A DNA stretch of 64,000 nucleotides from Pelagimonas sp. GTDB lineage: Bacteria; Pseudomonadota; Alphaproteobacteria; Rhodobacterales; Rhodobacteraceae. Location of the stretch: positions 1 to 64,000 of the forward strand of contig JAOARQ010000057.1 in NCBI GenBank assembly GCA_025210455.1, given 5' to 3'. A program made the position numbers and the translations under genes. This document shows, one piece after another, positions 17,944-27,485 of the stretch (its first letter is position 1; every line of letters starts with the position of its first letter). Under the pieces are notes generated by a model. It worked only from the letters and a program-made list of their open reading frames with translations. It searched no databases and was not told the origin of the DNA.

Positions 17944-18491
17944 ATGCTCACCCCGCGATACCGTGCGCCCACGCGCGCCATATGTGGCGACGTGGTGAGT
18001 GACTTTGCATCCATCGGGGAACGACCATCATAGTGCAGCGCCGCTTGGTCCCTGAGCGCTTGGGAAAGGTCGGCGGGGATGTCACTCGCATCAGCACCAA
18101 AGCCAGCGCGGTACTCGATCAAAAGTTTGCGCGGCTGGATGGACTTGAACTGATCCGGCCAACAAATAACCGGGCGCGAACCTGAGAAAACTGAGGGATT
18201 ATCTATCTGGACCTCATCAATCCGCAGGGACACAGCCCCACCGTCGATAAACGGCCCAATGGGCAAGGACATGAAACCCTTAGAAAGATCTGAAGCCAGA
18301 GCGACAATGTGAATTGTCTGGAACAGCAATGCGACCTGCGCAAACTGCTCAAGCTCGGCGGCGGCGGTCAGCCCGATATTCGTAATCGCTTCGTCCTCTT
18401 CGTCTCCTGAGACACGCAAATGCTGTTTCAAGAGTTCAAGATCAAAGGGGGGATTCGTATTCGTTGGAAGGCGCTGAACAAGCGTTTTCAT
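17940..18491 (-). CDS. Phage head-tail connector (gp6-like) protein
   Basis: This 183-residue protein begins with a short lead and then PPFDLELLKQHLRVSGDEEDEAI, the entry helix typical of gp6-like head-tail connectors, and ends with the conserved PADLSQALRDQAALHYDGR segment. Such proteins form the connector ring below the portal. It overlaps both neighbours by 4 nt (ATGA type). Confidence 0.85.
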   Translation of the reverse strand: MKTLVQRLPTNTNPPFDLELLKQHLRVSGDEEDEAITNIGLTAAAELEQFAQVALLFQTIHIVALASDLSKGFMSLPIGPFIDGGAVSLRIDEVQIDNPSVFSGSRPVICWPDQFKSIQPRKLLIEYRAGFGADASDIPADLSQALRDQAALHYDGRSPMDAKSLTTSPHMARVGARYRGVSI

Positions 18492-18832
18492 GCCGCGATC
18501 TCCACTTCGCAGATGTGACGGCGAAACGCCATCTGATCGGAGAACGGCAACGCATCATATGCAGCCAGGGCATACGCTTTGCGCTCATTTAGCGTCGCTG
18601 TGGATGCCCACCAGCGCGCATCATCCATAGGGGCCATGAAAGACGGCAAGGGAGACCCAGCGTGATCCAAAACAGCCTTACAAACCATTTCGGCTTGCTC
18701 GGGCGTGTCCATGGCATTCAACGCAGCCCAAGCCAGAGCGGCGCGTTCTTCAGCAGTCAGCCGCGACAAGGCCGCGATGGTAAAACCTGACCAGGCTTTC
18801 GCGCCACCAAGGGTCAAAGCGTAGTCCAACAT
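18488..18832 (-). CDS. Unknown protein, first gene of the phage head operon
   Basis: 114 residues, starting MLDYALTLGGAKAWSGFT, alanine-rich and mostly helical in appearance, with ALSRLTAEERAALAWAALNA and a C-terminal FRRHICEVEIAA. No family recognised. The 4-nt overlap with the connector gene shows it belongs to the same operon. No membrane segment or signal peptide is apparent. Confidence 0.6.
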   Translation of the reverse strand: MLDYALTLGGAKAWSGFTIAALSRLTAEERAALAWAALNAMDTPEQAEMVCKAVLDHAGSPLPSFMAPMDDARWWASTATLNERKAYALAAYDALPFSDQMAFRRHICEVEIAA

Positions 18833-18974
18833 GCGCGAAATGCGCTTGTGTGAATGCTTGATGTGCTTCGCTAAAATATTGGATTTTCGACCCGCTTTCG
18901 GGGCAATTTGTGATGGATCACAGTTTGCGCCCGCATCAGAGGGGCTAGAAAATCCGCTAAGTGCTTGATTTAAT

Positions 18975-19021
18975 TTGGTCGGAGCGAGAGGATTCGAACC
19001 TCCGGCCCCTGCCTCCCGAAG
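18975..19021. repeat. Left attachment repeat (copy of tRNA-Pro 3' half)
   Basis: 47 bp identical to 29460-29506, covering the 3' half of the tRNA-Pro(CGG) gene up to the anticodon loop. It marks the left end of the island; sequence diverges immediately after ...CCGAAG. Classic footprint of a tRNA-targeting tyrosine integrase. Confidence 0.95.
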
Positions 19022-19264
19022 GCGTTCCCACCCGGTGACTCAAACCTTTGAGCCTTGTTTTTCTGGCCGCTACTTCACTGCCATGCGGTTGAACTGAAGT
19101 GTTTTGTTGCGGTTTCATTGCGGCCAAGTGCGAATTTAGTGCAAGGCCGTGTTTCATTTTGCAGACCTAGAACTTTGCCTTCCGATTGTTTCAGATCTGT
19201 TCGAATAGGCGAAGTCGGCCCAAATGAATTCTAGGAATGAATGCAGACAGTTCACAATGGGTTG

Positions 19265-20560
19265 TCAGCCCGGGTTGCCGATATACTGGTAGCGAACTGG
19301 CTTTTGCAGTTTAGTTACCCAGCCATCCTTAACCGCTTGTTTAAGCCATACGCTGACTTGTCCTTTTTGCAATGCGCATTCAGTAGCGATATCATCGGCG
19401 GTAACAGGTTCTGCTGCACGAATTGCAAGTTGTTTGACGAAAATACTATAGAAATCAGCCGATACCGGGACCTGATCTGTTTCGACAAATTTTGAGTTGT
19501 CTGCATCAACAGCCGAAGCTGCAGCGGTGCTGATGTCACTTGCATTCTGTCCACTTGCCGCTGCATCTGTGTTGTATAGAGCGGGATCGCTAAACATATC
19601 CGACTGGAGTTTGGAGTTGCCTTTGGTTTTCTCCCAATCCTCGGGGATCAGGCTGGAAATCTCGACGGAAGCGACAGTATCTTCAATCCAGCGCCCTCCC
19701 ATTGAAACCAGCATTCGGTTGGCAGCACCCTCATCTAAAGTGGGTTTGACCCACAGTGGGACCCAACCATTTTTCAGGTTTTCTTGTGCTCCGTTAAGTG
19801 TGCCACCTTTTGCCCCTGAATGGATGACTAGGGCGCTCTCAGCTAAACAGTAGATGTACTTGTTTCGGGACATTGCATTTCCGGCATTGAAACCAGCTTC
19901 CGGGTGAAACGGAGTGACCAAAGCAATACGGCCATCCATCAAACCCTTGCGCCATTTACTGCTAGTTGCCTTTCGCATTAGGCTGTCAGCCACCACCCCA
20001 ACTACCGTTCCGCCCGACTGCATCGCGCCAATCATGGCTGCTTCATCGACACCTCTTGCTGCACCAGAGACGATAGCGACGTGGTTAAGTGCGGCCTTTG
20101 CACCAATTTGTTCGGTAAATTGGAGGTCAGCCTCTTCTGCACTTCGAGACCCGACTACCGCGAGACCACCTGTGTTCAGCAAGTTTCTGTTGCCGCAGCC
20201 AAACAGTACAGGCGGTGAATTGATGCCCAATTTGGATTTTAAACTTGATGGATAGTCTTCGTCAGCACGGGTCATAATCCAAAGCCCGGCTCTTTGCCAT
20301 TTTTCGACGGCCAGCGCTAAGGCATGGCCTCGTTTCAAAAGGCCAACTATTCGCTCTACGTTGATTGTTCTATCGTGCCAGCCTGCCAGACATGCCTCGC
20401 CGTCGTGCAGCACCTGCGCCGGGGTCAACCCTTTGTCTTTCAGCCAGAATGCAAAACGACCCCACTCCGAGTTAGTCAGGGGTTTCACTGTGTCGCCAGT
20501 TGCCTTTCCGAGGTAACTGGTAAGAAGCAGTGTTGCTTGCGTATTGGGTGTTAGTTTCAT
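19265..20560 (-). CDS. DprA-like nucleotide-binding protein (PsyrA-type antitoxin candidate)
   Basis: This 431-residue protein has a DprA/Smf-type Rossmann fold in the middle (LAVVGSRSAEEADLQFT, IVSGAARGVDEAAMIGAMQSGGTVVGVV, SALVIHSGAKGGTLNGAQENL) and a C-terminal winged-helix-like region (VTADDIATECALQKGQVSVWL). It is unlike housekeeping DprA in that it directly follows a RecQ/phosphoribosyltransferase gene, with stop and start overlapping (TAATG at 20558-20562). That pairing is the layout of PsyrTA toxin-antitoxin/defence loci, where the DprA-like partner is the antitoxin. Function here is inferred from family and context. Confidence 0.8.
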   Translation of the reverse strand: MKLTPNTQATLLLTSYLGKATGDTVKPLTNSEWGRFAFWLKDKGLTPAQVLHDGEACLAGWHDRTINVERIVGLLKRGHALALAVEKWQRAGLWIMTRADEDYPSSLKSKLGINSPPVLFGCGNRNLLNTGGLAVVGSRSAEEADLQFTEQIGAKAALNHVAIVSGAARGVDEAAMIGAMQSGGTVVGVVADSLMRKATSSKWRKGLMDGRIALVTPFHPEAGFNAGNAMSRNKYIYCLAESALVIHSGAKGGTLNGAQENLKNGWVPLWVKPTLDEGAANRMLVSMGGRWIEDTVASVEISSLIPEDWEKTKGNSKLQSDMFSDPALYNTDAAASGQNASDISTAAASAVDADNSKFVETDQVPVSADFYSIFVKQLAIRAAEPVTADDIATECALQKGQVSVWLKQAVKDGWVTKLQKPVRYQYIGNPG

Positions 20561-22173
20561 TAGCCACTTACCGAAGATGATGCCAATGCCGCCGGGTAGA
20601 CCTGACCGCACCTATTTTGTCTAAGCAACGCGGCGATGGTCGTAAAGGTCCAGCCAGAATCGACAACGTCGTCTACCAATAACACATCACCCTCCGGAAG
20701 GTCCGGCGACACATGAAAGACTCCGTCAAGGTTCTTACATTGATGGAACGAGTTCTGTTGTTCCTTCTGTGGAGCGTTGTCCTTGCTCTTTGTTACCACA
20801 TCGTAGAAAGGCAGTCCCAGTCGGTCAGCTAGTTTCTGGGCAAACTCCGGAACTAGAGTCGGGTGGTTCAGTGATGGAACACAGCACACCCAAGTAACGC
20901 CGGGTTGCCAACGATTTTGGATCATTTCGCCCATTGCTTCCACGAGTTCGTCGCCGAACATGTCAGATTGTTTTGCGTTGGCGACGGTTGCCCCCCACCC
21001 AGCATCACCCCAGCGTGACAGAAACTTACCTTCGCTCGCCTGAAGTTCAGCCGGAATGTTCCCTGACCAGCCGTACTCAGGAAATGCACCAGCGGCGAAG
21101 CGTTTTCGCGGTTTTATTTCGCCCTCCGATTGCTTCAGGAAAGCTCCTGCTTCATGTGCCATGTTCTGATCAACTTGTGTGGCGACAACTGGTTCTCCGG
21201 TACAAGAAGAGCAAATACCGCACTCAACAATACTGCTATCGTCTAACGAGTTTCCCAAGAACTCCATTTTACATGACTGGGTAGCAATGTACTCTCCAAT
21301 TTCACGCCACTCTTGTTCGCGTTGATTGGTAAGGTGATCAATTCTGTCTCGGTCCATTTCGTAGTGAACAGGAGTTCGTAGCCATTTACCTCCATCTTTA
21401 AGAACCGGTGCGGGGTTCTCTGCTCTTAGCAACTTGAGTGCTTTTTCGATCTGTCCTCGACTTAGGTTGGTTTGCGCTTCCAGTTCCGTAGTTGACAAGC
21501 CGTCACTGTCGCTAAGCGCCTGTAGGATATCGTTAACATGTAGTTCCGGAGGAAATGCCGATCTTCGAAAGAACTCTTGAATTTGGTGATCTTCTTCCCC
21601 GGATAAGAGCACGCCAACCGAATTCGTAATCCCGCGACCAGCGCGACCAACCTGCTGGTAATACGCCACTACAGAACCGGGGGCTTGATAGTGGAACACA
21701 AATGCCAAGTCGGGTTTATCGTATCCCATTCCCAGAGCGCTAGTTGCGACAAGAACCTTGATTTGGTTGTTCATCAACAAATCTTCGAGATGAATTCGGT
21801 AAACATTACTGTCTGCGAAGTCGTCGGACACAACGTTACCGTGATAGGCTTTCGCCTCGATGCCCTTGTATTGCAGCCACATCGCGACTTGTTCAGCGTC
21901 GCGTACGGTCGATGTGTAGACAATACCAGTGCCATCAATGGAAGGGATAACGCTTGCTAGCCATGCTAAACGTGATGCTTGATCAGGAAGAATTTCCGAC
22001 TGCAATCGAAGACCTGACCGGGACAGCGATCCGCGCTGTATATCGATGTCTCCCAACTGGCTTTCAATGTCACTAACCACGCGGTCATTTGCTGTCGCCG
22101 TAGTTGCCAGAACCGGTGTGCTCTCCGGCACCTGCGGATTGGTACCAAGGGTGGGTTCGGGCACGCAAAACAT
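20560..22173 (-). pseudogene. RecQ-family helicase/phosphoribosyltransferase fusion, N-terminally truncated (PsyrT-like)
   Basis: The 537-codon frame starts in mid-domain at RecQ motif III (TPVLATTATANDRV). It retains helicase domain 2 (GIVYTSTVRDAEQ, VLVATSALGMGYDKPDL, YYQQVGRAGRG), the RecQ zinc cysteines (CGICSSC) and a C-terminal phosphoribosyltransferase domain with the PRPP loop (DVLLVDDVVDSGWTFTT). The Walker A and DEAH motifs expected upstream are absent, and the DNA beyond about 22165 belongs to something else. ATP-dependent unwinding should be lost, though the transferase part is intact. Confidence 0.8.
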
Positions 22174-22361
22174 ACGACACTACCCGGTCCGTAGCCGTCG
22201 CCTGTGGGGACTTTGTCGTAGTGCTGAAGTTTCGTGCGCGAAGGGACGGCCAAGTTGTTGCAAACTTTGTAACTTGTTACTTCGCTGACAACAGCATTGG
22301 GAAGATTCGCCAATCACCTATTTGGACCTTGGACGACTGTAGAACTGCGTTGGGAGTATAA
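22165..22361 (+). pseudogene. 3' fragment of an unknown gene upstream of the HsdR operon
   Basis: From the deletion junction near 22165 a plus-strand frame reads ARKTYDTTRSVAVACGD, then FVVVLKFRARRDGQVVANF, then VTCYFADNSIGKIRQSP and WTLDDCRTALGV before TAA at 22359-22361. It has the look of a protein C-terminus, about 65 residues, without its own start. I do not recognise the family. It ends 1 nt before the next small gene. Confidence 0.45.
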
Positions 22362-22362
22362 A

Positions 22363-22536
22363 GTGGTCGCTGATTTGCTACGCTGGCTCAGCGACCGAAA
22401 CCTCGATTGGTTCAAAGCCGATGGGCAGCGAACTCAAGAGTTATATATGGAAATTACTTCCATTCTGTCAATGGGCAGACCTGCCTTCAGATCAGCAACG
22501 CTTGCCCCAGCCTATTCGCATTTGGTGAAATTATGA
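22363..22536 (+). CDS. Small unknown protein coupled to HsdR
   Basis: 57 residues with a GTG start, GGGAG ribosome-binding sequence 6 nt upstream, and an ATGA overlap with the HsdR start. The protein begins VVADLLRWLSDRNLDWF and is soluble and helical in appearance. Too short for database-free assignment. The signals at both ends argue that it is a real translated frame. Confidence 0.5.
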   Translation: MVADLLRWLSDRNLDWFKADGQRTQELYMEITSILSMGRPAFRSATLAPAYSHLVKL

Positions 22537-25500
22537 CAGGCCATTTTACTCCTGATACTCGCGAAGAGGCCGCTGCTAAGCTGCCCGCCCTGCATGTGAT
22601 GATGGTCATGGGGTGGCAGTATCTGTCCCCTGTTGATGCGCTGGCGATGCGCGGCTCGGAGCGGGCGGTGTTGCTGGTAGATGTGCTGCGTGCACGACTG
22701 GCCCAACATAGGTTTGAATTCAAAGGAAAGCGCTACCCGCTGTCCAACGGTGCGATTGATGCTGTGATCCGCGAAATCTCTGCCACCCATCTGGGTGAAG
22801 GGCTGATCCCGGCCAACAAGGTAATCTACATCCACCTGACCAAAGGCATCACGGTGACCGAGTTCTTGGGTGGTCAGAAAACATCCGTCACCGTGCCGCT
22901 GGTGGACTGGGCCAATGTGGATGCCAATGACTTTCATGTCACTGAAGAGCTATCGGTTGAACGTCCGGCGGGTCTGGGCAAATACCGCCCCGACATCGTG
23001 GGCTATGTGAACGGCATCCCGCTGACCGTCATCGAAGCCAAGCGCCCGGTGTCTTCGTCCAAAGACAAGGCCATGGTGGAAGAAGGCATCAGCCAGCACC
23101 TGCGCAATCAAAAAGGTGACGGCATTCAGGACCTCTATGCCTATTCGCAACTTCTGCTGTCGATTTCTGGGTCCGATGCGCGGTACGCAACCACGGCGAC
23201 ACCGAAGAAGTTCTGGTCCATTTGGCGGGAAGAAGGCATTTCCGAAGCGGAGATGACTGGGGTGCGCAATACCAGCCTCTCAGAAGCCCAGAAAGACGCC
23301 CTGTTCGCCGATAGGTCGACCAGTGACCGTCAGGGGTATGACGCCCTCCACAGTGGCCCTGTGGCGCTGACAGAGCAGGATCGGATGATCATCGGGTTGC
23401 TGCGCCCGGACCGGCTGCTGGATATGGTGCAACGGTTCATCTTCTTCGACCAGAAGATAGGCAAGATCGTCGCCCGGTATCAGCAGGTGCAGGGCACAAA
23501 ATCGATTGTTGATCAGGTGTCCAAACGCAAACCGGATGGTGGCCGTGAAGGTGGGGTGATCTGGCATACAACTGGCTCCGGGAAAAGCAATTTGATGGTC
23601 CTGCTGACCAAGGCCCTGCTGCTTGACCCGGCGCTGGCGGATTTTCGGATCATCATCGTCACCGACCGCGTTGATCTGGAGAAACAACTGGCGGGTACAT
23701 TCCTGACCGGTGGGGCGTTCGGTTCCGCCATCGCCACCAAAAAGGAAGGCGAGAAGGCCAAGGCGCGGTCTGGTGAAGACCTCGCTGGGCGCATTGGTCA
23801 GGGCAATGACCGGATCATCTTCACCTTGCTGCAAAAGTTCAACTCGGCCACCAAACGGCCTGAATGCCACAACCCATCGGACAAGCTGATCGTGCTGGTG
23901 GATGAAGGCCACCGGTCGCAGGGTGGCGAAAACCACGAGCGTATGCGCAAGGCGCTGCCCAATGCGGCGTTCATCGCGTTCACTGGTACGCCGCTGTTGA
24001 AGGACGACAAAACCCGCAACAAGTTTGGCCCGATCCTACACGCCTACACAATGCAGAACGCTGTTGAAGACGGAGCGGTCACTCCGCTGGTTTACGAAGA
24101 ACGCAGGCCGGTTGTTGATATCAACGAAAAGGCCATTGATGCATGGTTCGATAAGATCACGGCGGCGTTGAGCGATAAGCAGAAATCCGACCTGAAACGG
24201 AAGTATTCCACCCGGGGGCAAATCTACGGGGCTGCCAATCGGATCGACCTGATCGCTTGGGATGTTGCCGAGCACTTTAACACCAACTTCAAGTCGCTGG
24301 ATTTGGGGTTGAAGGGGCAACTGGCCACCGACAGCAAACTGTCCGCGATTCGGTTCAAAGAGGCCCTTGATGCTACCGGGCTGGTCACCAGTGCCATCGT
24401 GATCTCGGCACCGGATACCCGTGAGGGGCACGAGGACACGGACGAAGCCAAGCTGCCCGAAGTGCAGGCGTGGTGGAAGGCAAACGTTGGCAAGGATGAA
24501 GAAGGGTATCTGACCCAAGTTATTGACGGGTTTGGAACCGACGGCGATCCGGACATCCTGATAGTCGTGGACAAGCTGCTCACTGGATTCGATGAACCGA
24601 AGAACGCAGTGCTTTACATCGACAAACATCTGAAGAGTCACAATCTGCTTCAGGCTATCGCCCGTGTGAACCGGCTGCATGAAGCCAAGCAGTTCGGTTA
24701 CTTGGTCGATTATCGTGGAATTCTTGCGGAACTGGATTCGTCGATCAAAGACTATCAGGACCTCGCGGCGCAAACGCAAGCTGGGTATGATATCGATGAT
24801 CTGGTTGGCACGATTGCCAATGTATCAACCGAATACAAACGTCTGCCAGCGCTGTATGATGCGCTTTGGGCGATCTTCAGAGATGTGAAGAACAAGGCCG
24901 ATCTGCACCAGTACCGGCAGGTGTTGATGCCATCGTTCCGCGAAGATGAAAGCGGCATCACCGTGGATGATCATCAGAAAATCCGCGAGGATTTTTATGA
25001 TGCTCTGACCGAATTCGGGATGTGCCTGAAGCTTGCGCTGTCGTCACGGACTTTTTTTGAGGATGCCTCTTTCGATGAGGCGACCATCGCCAAATACAAA
25101 CGCGACTTGAAGTTCTTCGCCGACATCCGGGCGCAGGCCAAGCAGGACGCGCAGGAAGCGGTGGACTTCAGTGTCTATGAAGATCAAATCCGCAGTCTGG
25201 TGGACAAGCAGGTTGTCGGTGAAGAGATCGTTGATCCGGAAGGCGTGATCCTTGTTGGGGCGCTGGGCAAGGACGGCGATCCGGAAGACTGGTCTGAAGA
25301 AAAGACCCGGGCCGAAGCGGACGTTATCAAAACCCGGCTGCGAAAGACCATCGAACAGGACCTGATCGATGATCCGCATGCCCAAACGGTGTTCTCGAAG
25401 CTTCTGAAAGAAGCCATTGCGGATGCAGAGGCTCTGTTTGACCTCCCGGGAAAGCAGTATGTGTTGTTCAAAGACCTTGAAGAACTTGTCACCAAGCGTG

Positions 25501-25817
25501 CCACACCGGGTGTTCCCGACCGTTTTGCGGATCGCCCTCGCGCTCAGGCATACTATGGGGCATTCTTGGATCAAATCGGGTTTGCTGCCGGGGATCATGC
25601 TGAAGACGACCTCGTTGTCGAAGCGGAATGGATCGATACCACCGTCAATGACGCGGTGGTGACGCATTCGATCAACCCTGCCAGCATCGAAGCCGAAATT
25701 CGCAAAACCATGCTACCCCGCTACTTTGATTTCTTCGGTGGACTGGACAGCGCCAACAGTATGATCGAAAAAGTGATTGCAATTGTACGTGCGGGGGCAA
25801 CCAAGGGAAAAAGCTGA
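22533..25817 (+). CDS. hsdR: Type I restriction enzyme R (HsdR) subunit, motor and nuclease
   Basis: HsdR provides DNA translocation and cleavage in type I restriction complexes. The 1094-residue protein has the N-terminal nuclease domain (YRPDIVGYVNGIPLTVIEAKR, the PD-ExK core, about residues 151-172), then SF2 motor motifs: WHTTGSGKSN (Walker A), VLVDEGHRSQGG (motif II), FIAFTGTPL (motif III), LLTGFDEP and QAIARVNRLH (motifs V/VI). The ATG at 22533 is chosen for its overlap with the preceding small gene and because the nuclease domain follows at the usual distance. No methylase or specificity subunit lies in the island, which is abnormal. Confidence 0.93.
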   Translation: MTGHFTPDTREEAAAKLPALHVMMVMGWQYLSPVDALAMRGSERAVLLVDVLRARLAQHRFEFKGKRYPLSNGAIDAVIREISATHLGEGLIPANKVIYIHLTKGITVTEFLGGQKTSVTVPLVDWANVDANDFHVTEELSVERPAGLGKYRPDIVGYVNGIPLTVIEAKRPVSSSKDKAMVEEGISQHLRNQKGDGIQDLYAYSQLLLSISGSDARYATTATPKKFWSIWREEGISEAEMTGVRNTSLSEAQKDALFADRSTSDRQGYDALHSGPVALTEQDRMIIGLLRPDRLLDMVQRFIFFDQKIGKIVARYQQVQGTKSIVDQVSKRKPDGGREGGVIWHTTGSGKSNLMVLLTKALLLDPALADFRIIIVTDRVDLEKQLAGTFLTGGAFGSAIATKKEGEKAKARSGEDLAGRIGQGNDRIIFTLLQKFNSATKRPECHNPSDKLIVLVDEGHRSQGGENHERMRKALPNAAFIAFTGTPLLKDDKTRNKFGPILHAYTMQNAVEDGAVTPLVYEERRPVVDINEKAIDAWFDKITAALSDKQKSDLKRKYSTRGQIYGAANRIDLIAWDVAEHFNTNFKSLDLGLKGQLATDSKLSAIRFKEALDATGLVTSAIVISAPDTREGHEDTDEAKLPEVQAWWKANVGKDEEGYLTQVIDGFGTDGDPDILIVVDKLLTGFDEPKNAVLYIDKHLKSHNLLQAIARVNRLHEAKQFGYLVDYRGILAELDSSIKDYQDLAAQTQAGYDIDDLVGTIANVSTEYKRLPALYDALWAIFRDVKNKADLHQYRQVLMPSFREDESGITVDDHQKIREDFYDALTEFGMCLKLALSSRTFFEDASFDEATIAKYKRDLKFFADIRAQAKQDAQEAVDFSVYEDQIRSLVDKQVVGEEIVDPEGVILVGALGKDGDPEDWSEEKTRAEADVIKTRLRKTIEQDLIDDPHAQTVFSKLLKEAIADAEALFDLPGKQYVLFKDLEELVTKRATPGVPDRFADRPRAQAYYGAFLDQIGFAAGDHAEDDLVVEAEWIDTTVNDAVVTHSINPASIEAEIRKTMLPRYFDFFGGLDSANSMIEKVIAIVRAGATKGKS

Positions 25818-26545
25818 TGACCGATACCGCCATCATCTATGGCGACCAGCGCATTCCCTACTTGGTGAACGTGGATGACAATCGCACGACCCGTGTGGCC
25901 ATTCATGTCGAACCAGATGGCAAGGTCATCGTGGATGCCCCGCCGGGCTTCAGTCCGGTAGACATTCAAAAGGCAGTGCAAAAACGTGCGCGTTGGATCG
26001 TGTCACATGTTGAGGATGCACAGGCCCGTTTTGCCCATGTGCGGCCTCGGGAATACGTGTCTGGCGAACAGGTGCTCTATCTTGGCTGCCGATATGTGTT
26101 GAAAGTGCTGCCAACAGCGGCAAAACCACGGGCCGTCCGCTTGAAGGGCAACCGACTAGAGGTCGAAACCCGGGTGGGTGCCGCCGAAGATGTGCGCAGC
26201 AAGGTGCGCGCTTGGTACCGGGTCAAAGCACGGGATTACTTTGCTAAACGTCTCGCCGAAGCATCTCAACGCCTGCCGTGGGTCAACGAGATGCCGCCGT
26301 TCCGACTACTGGAAATGAACAAACAGTGGGGCAGTTGTTCAGCGGATGGGCAGGTCATCCTGAATCCGCATTTGGTGAAAGCACCCCGGGAATGCATTGA
26401 GTACGTTGTGCTCCATGAATTGTCCCATCTCAAGCATCACGATCATGGCCCAGAGTTTTGGCAGCTTCTAGATGTCCATAGCTCGCACTGGAGAAGGTCA
26501 AAGCAGACACTAGATAGGATGGTCGAAACCCTGATGATGGAATGA
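25817..26545 (+). CDS. YgjP/DUF45-type zinc metallopeptidase
   Basis: 242 residues; the C-terminal catalytic part has MNKQWGSCSADGQVILNPHL and VVLHELSHLKHHDHGPEFW, with the HExxH zinc motif (HELSH) and downstream His. This is the YgjP/WLM-like family that often follows hsdR in type I operons; its role there is not established. The start codon shares one base with the hsdR stop, so it is coupled. The gene converges with the unknown gene at 26583. Confidence 0.88.
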   Translation: MTDTAIIYGDQRIPYLVNVDDNRTTRVAIHVEPDGKVIVDAPPGFSPVDIQKAVQKRARWIVSHVEDAQARFAHVRPREYVSGEQVLYLGCRYVLKVLPTAAKPRAVRLKGNRLEVETRVGAAEDVRSKVRAWYRVKARDYFAKRLAEASQRLPWVNEMPPFRLLEMNKQWGSCSADGQVILNPHLVKAPRECIEYVVLHELSHLKHHDHGPEFWQLLDVHSSHWRRSKQTLDRMVETLMME

Positions 26546-26582
26546 TCGAAGCTTCAGTAAGCTCGGCCCAACGGGAGATCAT

Positions 26583-27485
26583 TCATTTCACAGCGTCTGC
26601 TCGTGCCATAAATTCGAGGGTGTCGGCGACTTCGATGGTATCCTTATGCAGCAGAAGATGCAGATCGGCGTCACGTTTTCTTGCTTTGGCAGTTTTTCTA
26701 ATCCTGTCGCACAGCCCTTCGTACAAACTCCGTTGCAACATGTCGGGCGAAGAACGTTGCAGGAAGGCGACTACAAAATCGAGAAAATCCCCGGTGTAGC
26801 GTCGTTGGTTCATTCGACCGTTTGCACCGGTATTCACGGTTTCGTTGACAGTTGCTTTGCGTCCATCGCTATGGGCTTCGAAGACGTCTGCCAATGCAAA
26901 AACAGCATAAAGTAAACCGTACTTTGATGGGTTCCCTCGTCCAGAAAGACCGTTCTTGTAGTCGAAAAACTGAACCATCTCATTCAAGTCGTGTTGAACT
27001 GACCGCAAGTACTGCTCGGTGAAACTCACTTTTTCCGCCAGACTTTGACTACCGGAAAAAATTTGGTTCAACGCGATGTCAGGTGTCGCGGAACCGATGA
27101 ATTCAGCAACTGCATCACGGTCAGAGTCGGTCAACACTTCCACTGTGCGGTTCACACTTCGACTTAGTTTATTAAGTGCTTCGTAAACGGGTTTGGTTGG
27201 AACCGAATGATCCAATGTTTTTTGAATCGCGAGGAAGCGTATCTGGATGTCGCTGATCCGCGATTCAATATCTTTGATGGTCCCATCGTCAACTTCCGAT
27301 GGTTCTCTCCACAGCGCGACCAGTAAACCTCTGTTCACCCGGCGCAAGTATTCCGGACCGCTTTCTCCAAAACGCGGCCCGCGATCCATCTGGCGATGCT
27401 TTACGCGCTCGCAAATGGCATTGAAATCTTCCGGAACGTTACGGGCAAGATGCTTTGAAATGTAGGGTTTTGATTGGTCTGACAT
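26583..27485 (-). CDS. Unknown 300-residue island protein, possible defence gene
   Basis: The protein begins MSDQSKPYISKHLARNVPED and is hydrophilic and largely helical with no signal peptide. A basic C-terminal third (RIRKTAKARKRDADLHLLLHKDT) could be nucleic-acid binding. I do not recognise a family. The start at 27485 is preferred because the upstream in-frame extension is hydrophobic and untypical. It is divergent from the 178-residue gene, sharing a 100-bp promoter region. Position inside a restriction/toxin island suggests, but does not show, a defence role. Confidence 0.6.
   Translation of the reverse strand: MSDQSKPYISKHLARNVPEDFNAICERVKHRQMDRGPRFGESGPEYLRRVNRGLLVALWREPSEVDDGTIKDIESRISDIQIRFLAIQKTLDHSVPTKPVYEALNKLSRSVNRTVEVLTDSDRDAVAEFIGSATPDIALNQIFSGSQSLAEKVSFTEQYLRSVQHDLNEMVQFFDYKNGLSGRGNPSKYGLLYAVFALADVFEAHSDGRKATVNETVNTGANGRMNQRRYTGDFLDFVVAFLQRSSPDMLQRSLYEGLCDRIRKTAKARKRDADLHLLLHKDTIEVADTLEFMARADAVK

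Noticed and set aside
18957-19157. Short frame across the left repeat
   Set aside because: It reads through the tRNA-derived repeat, which is not coding.
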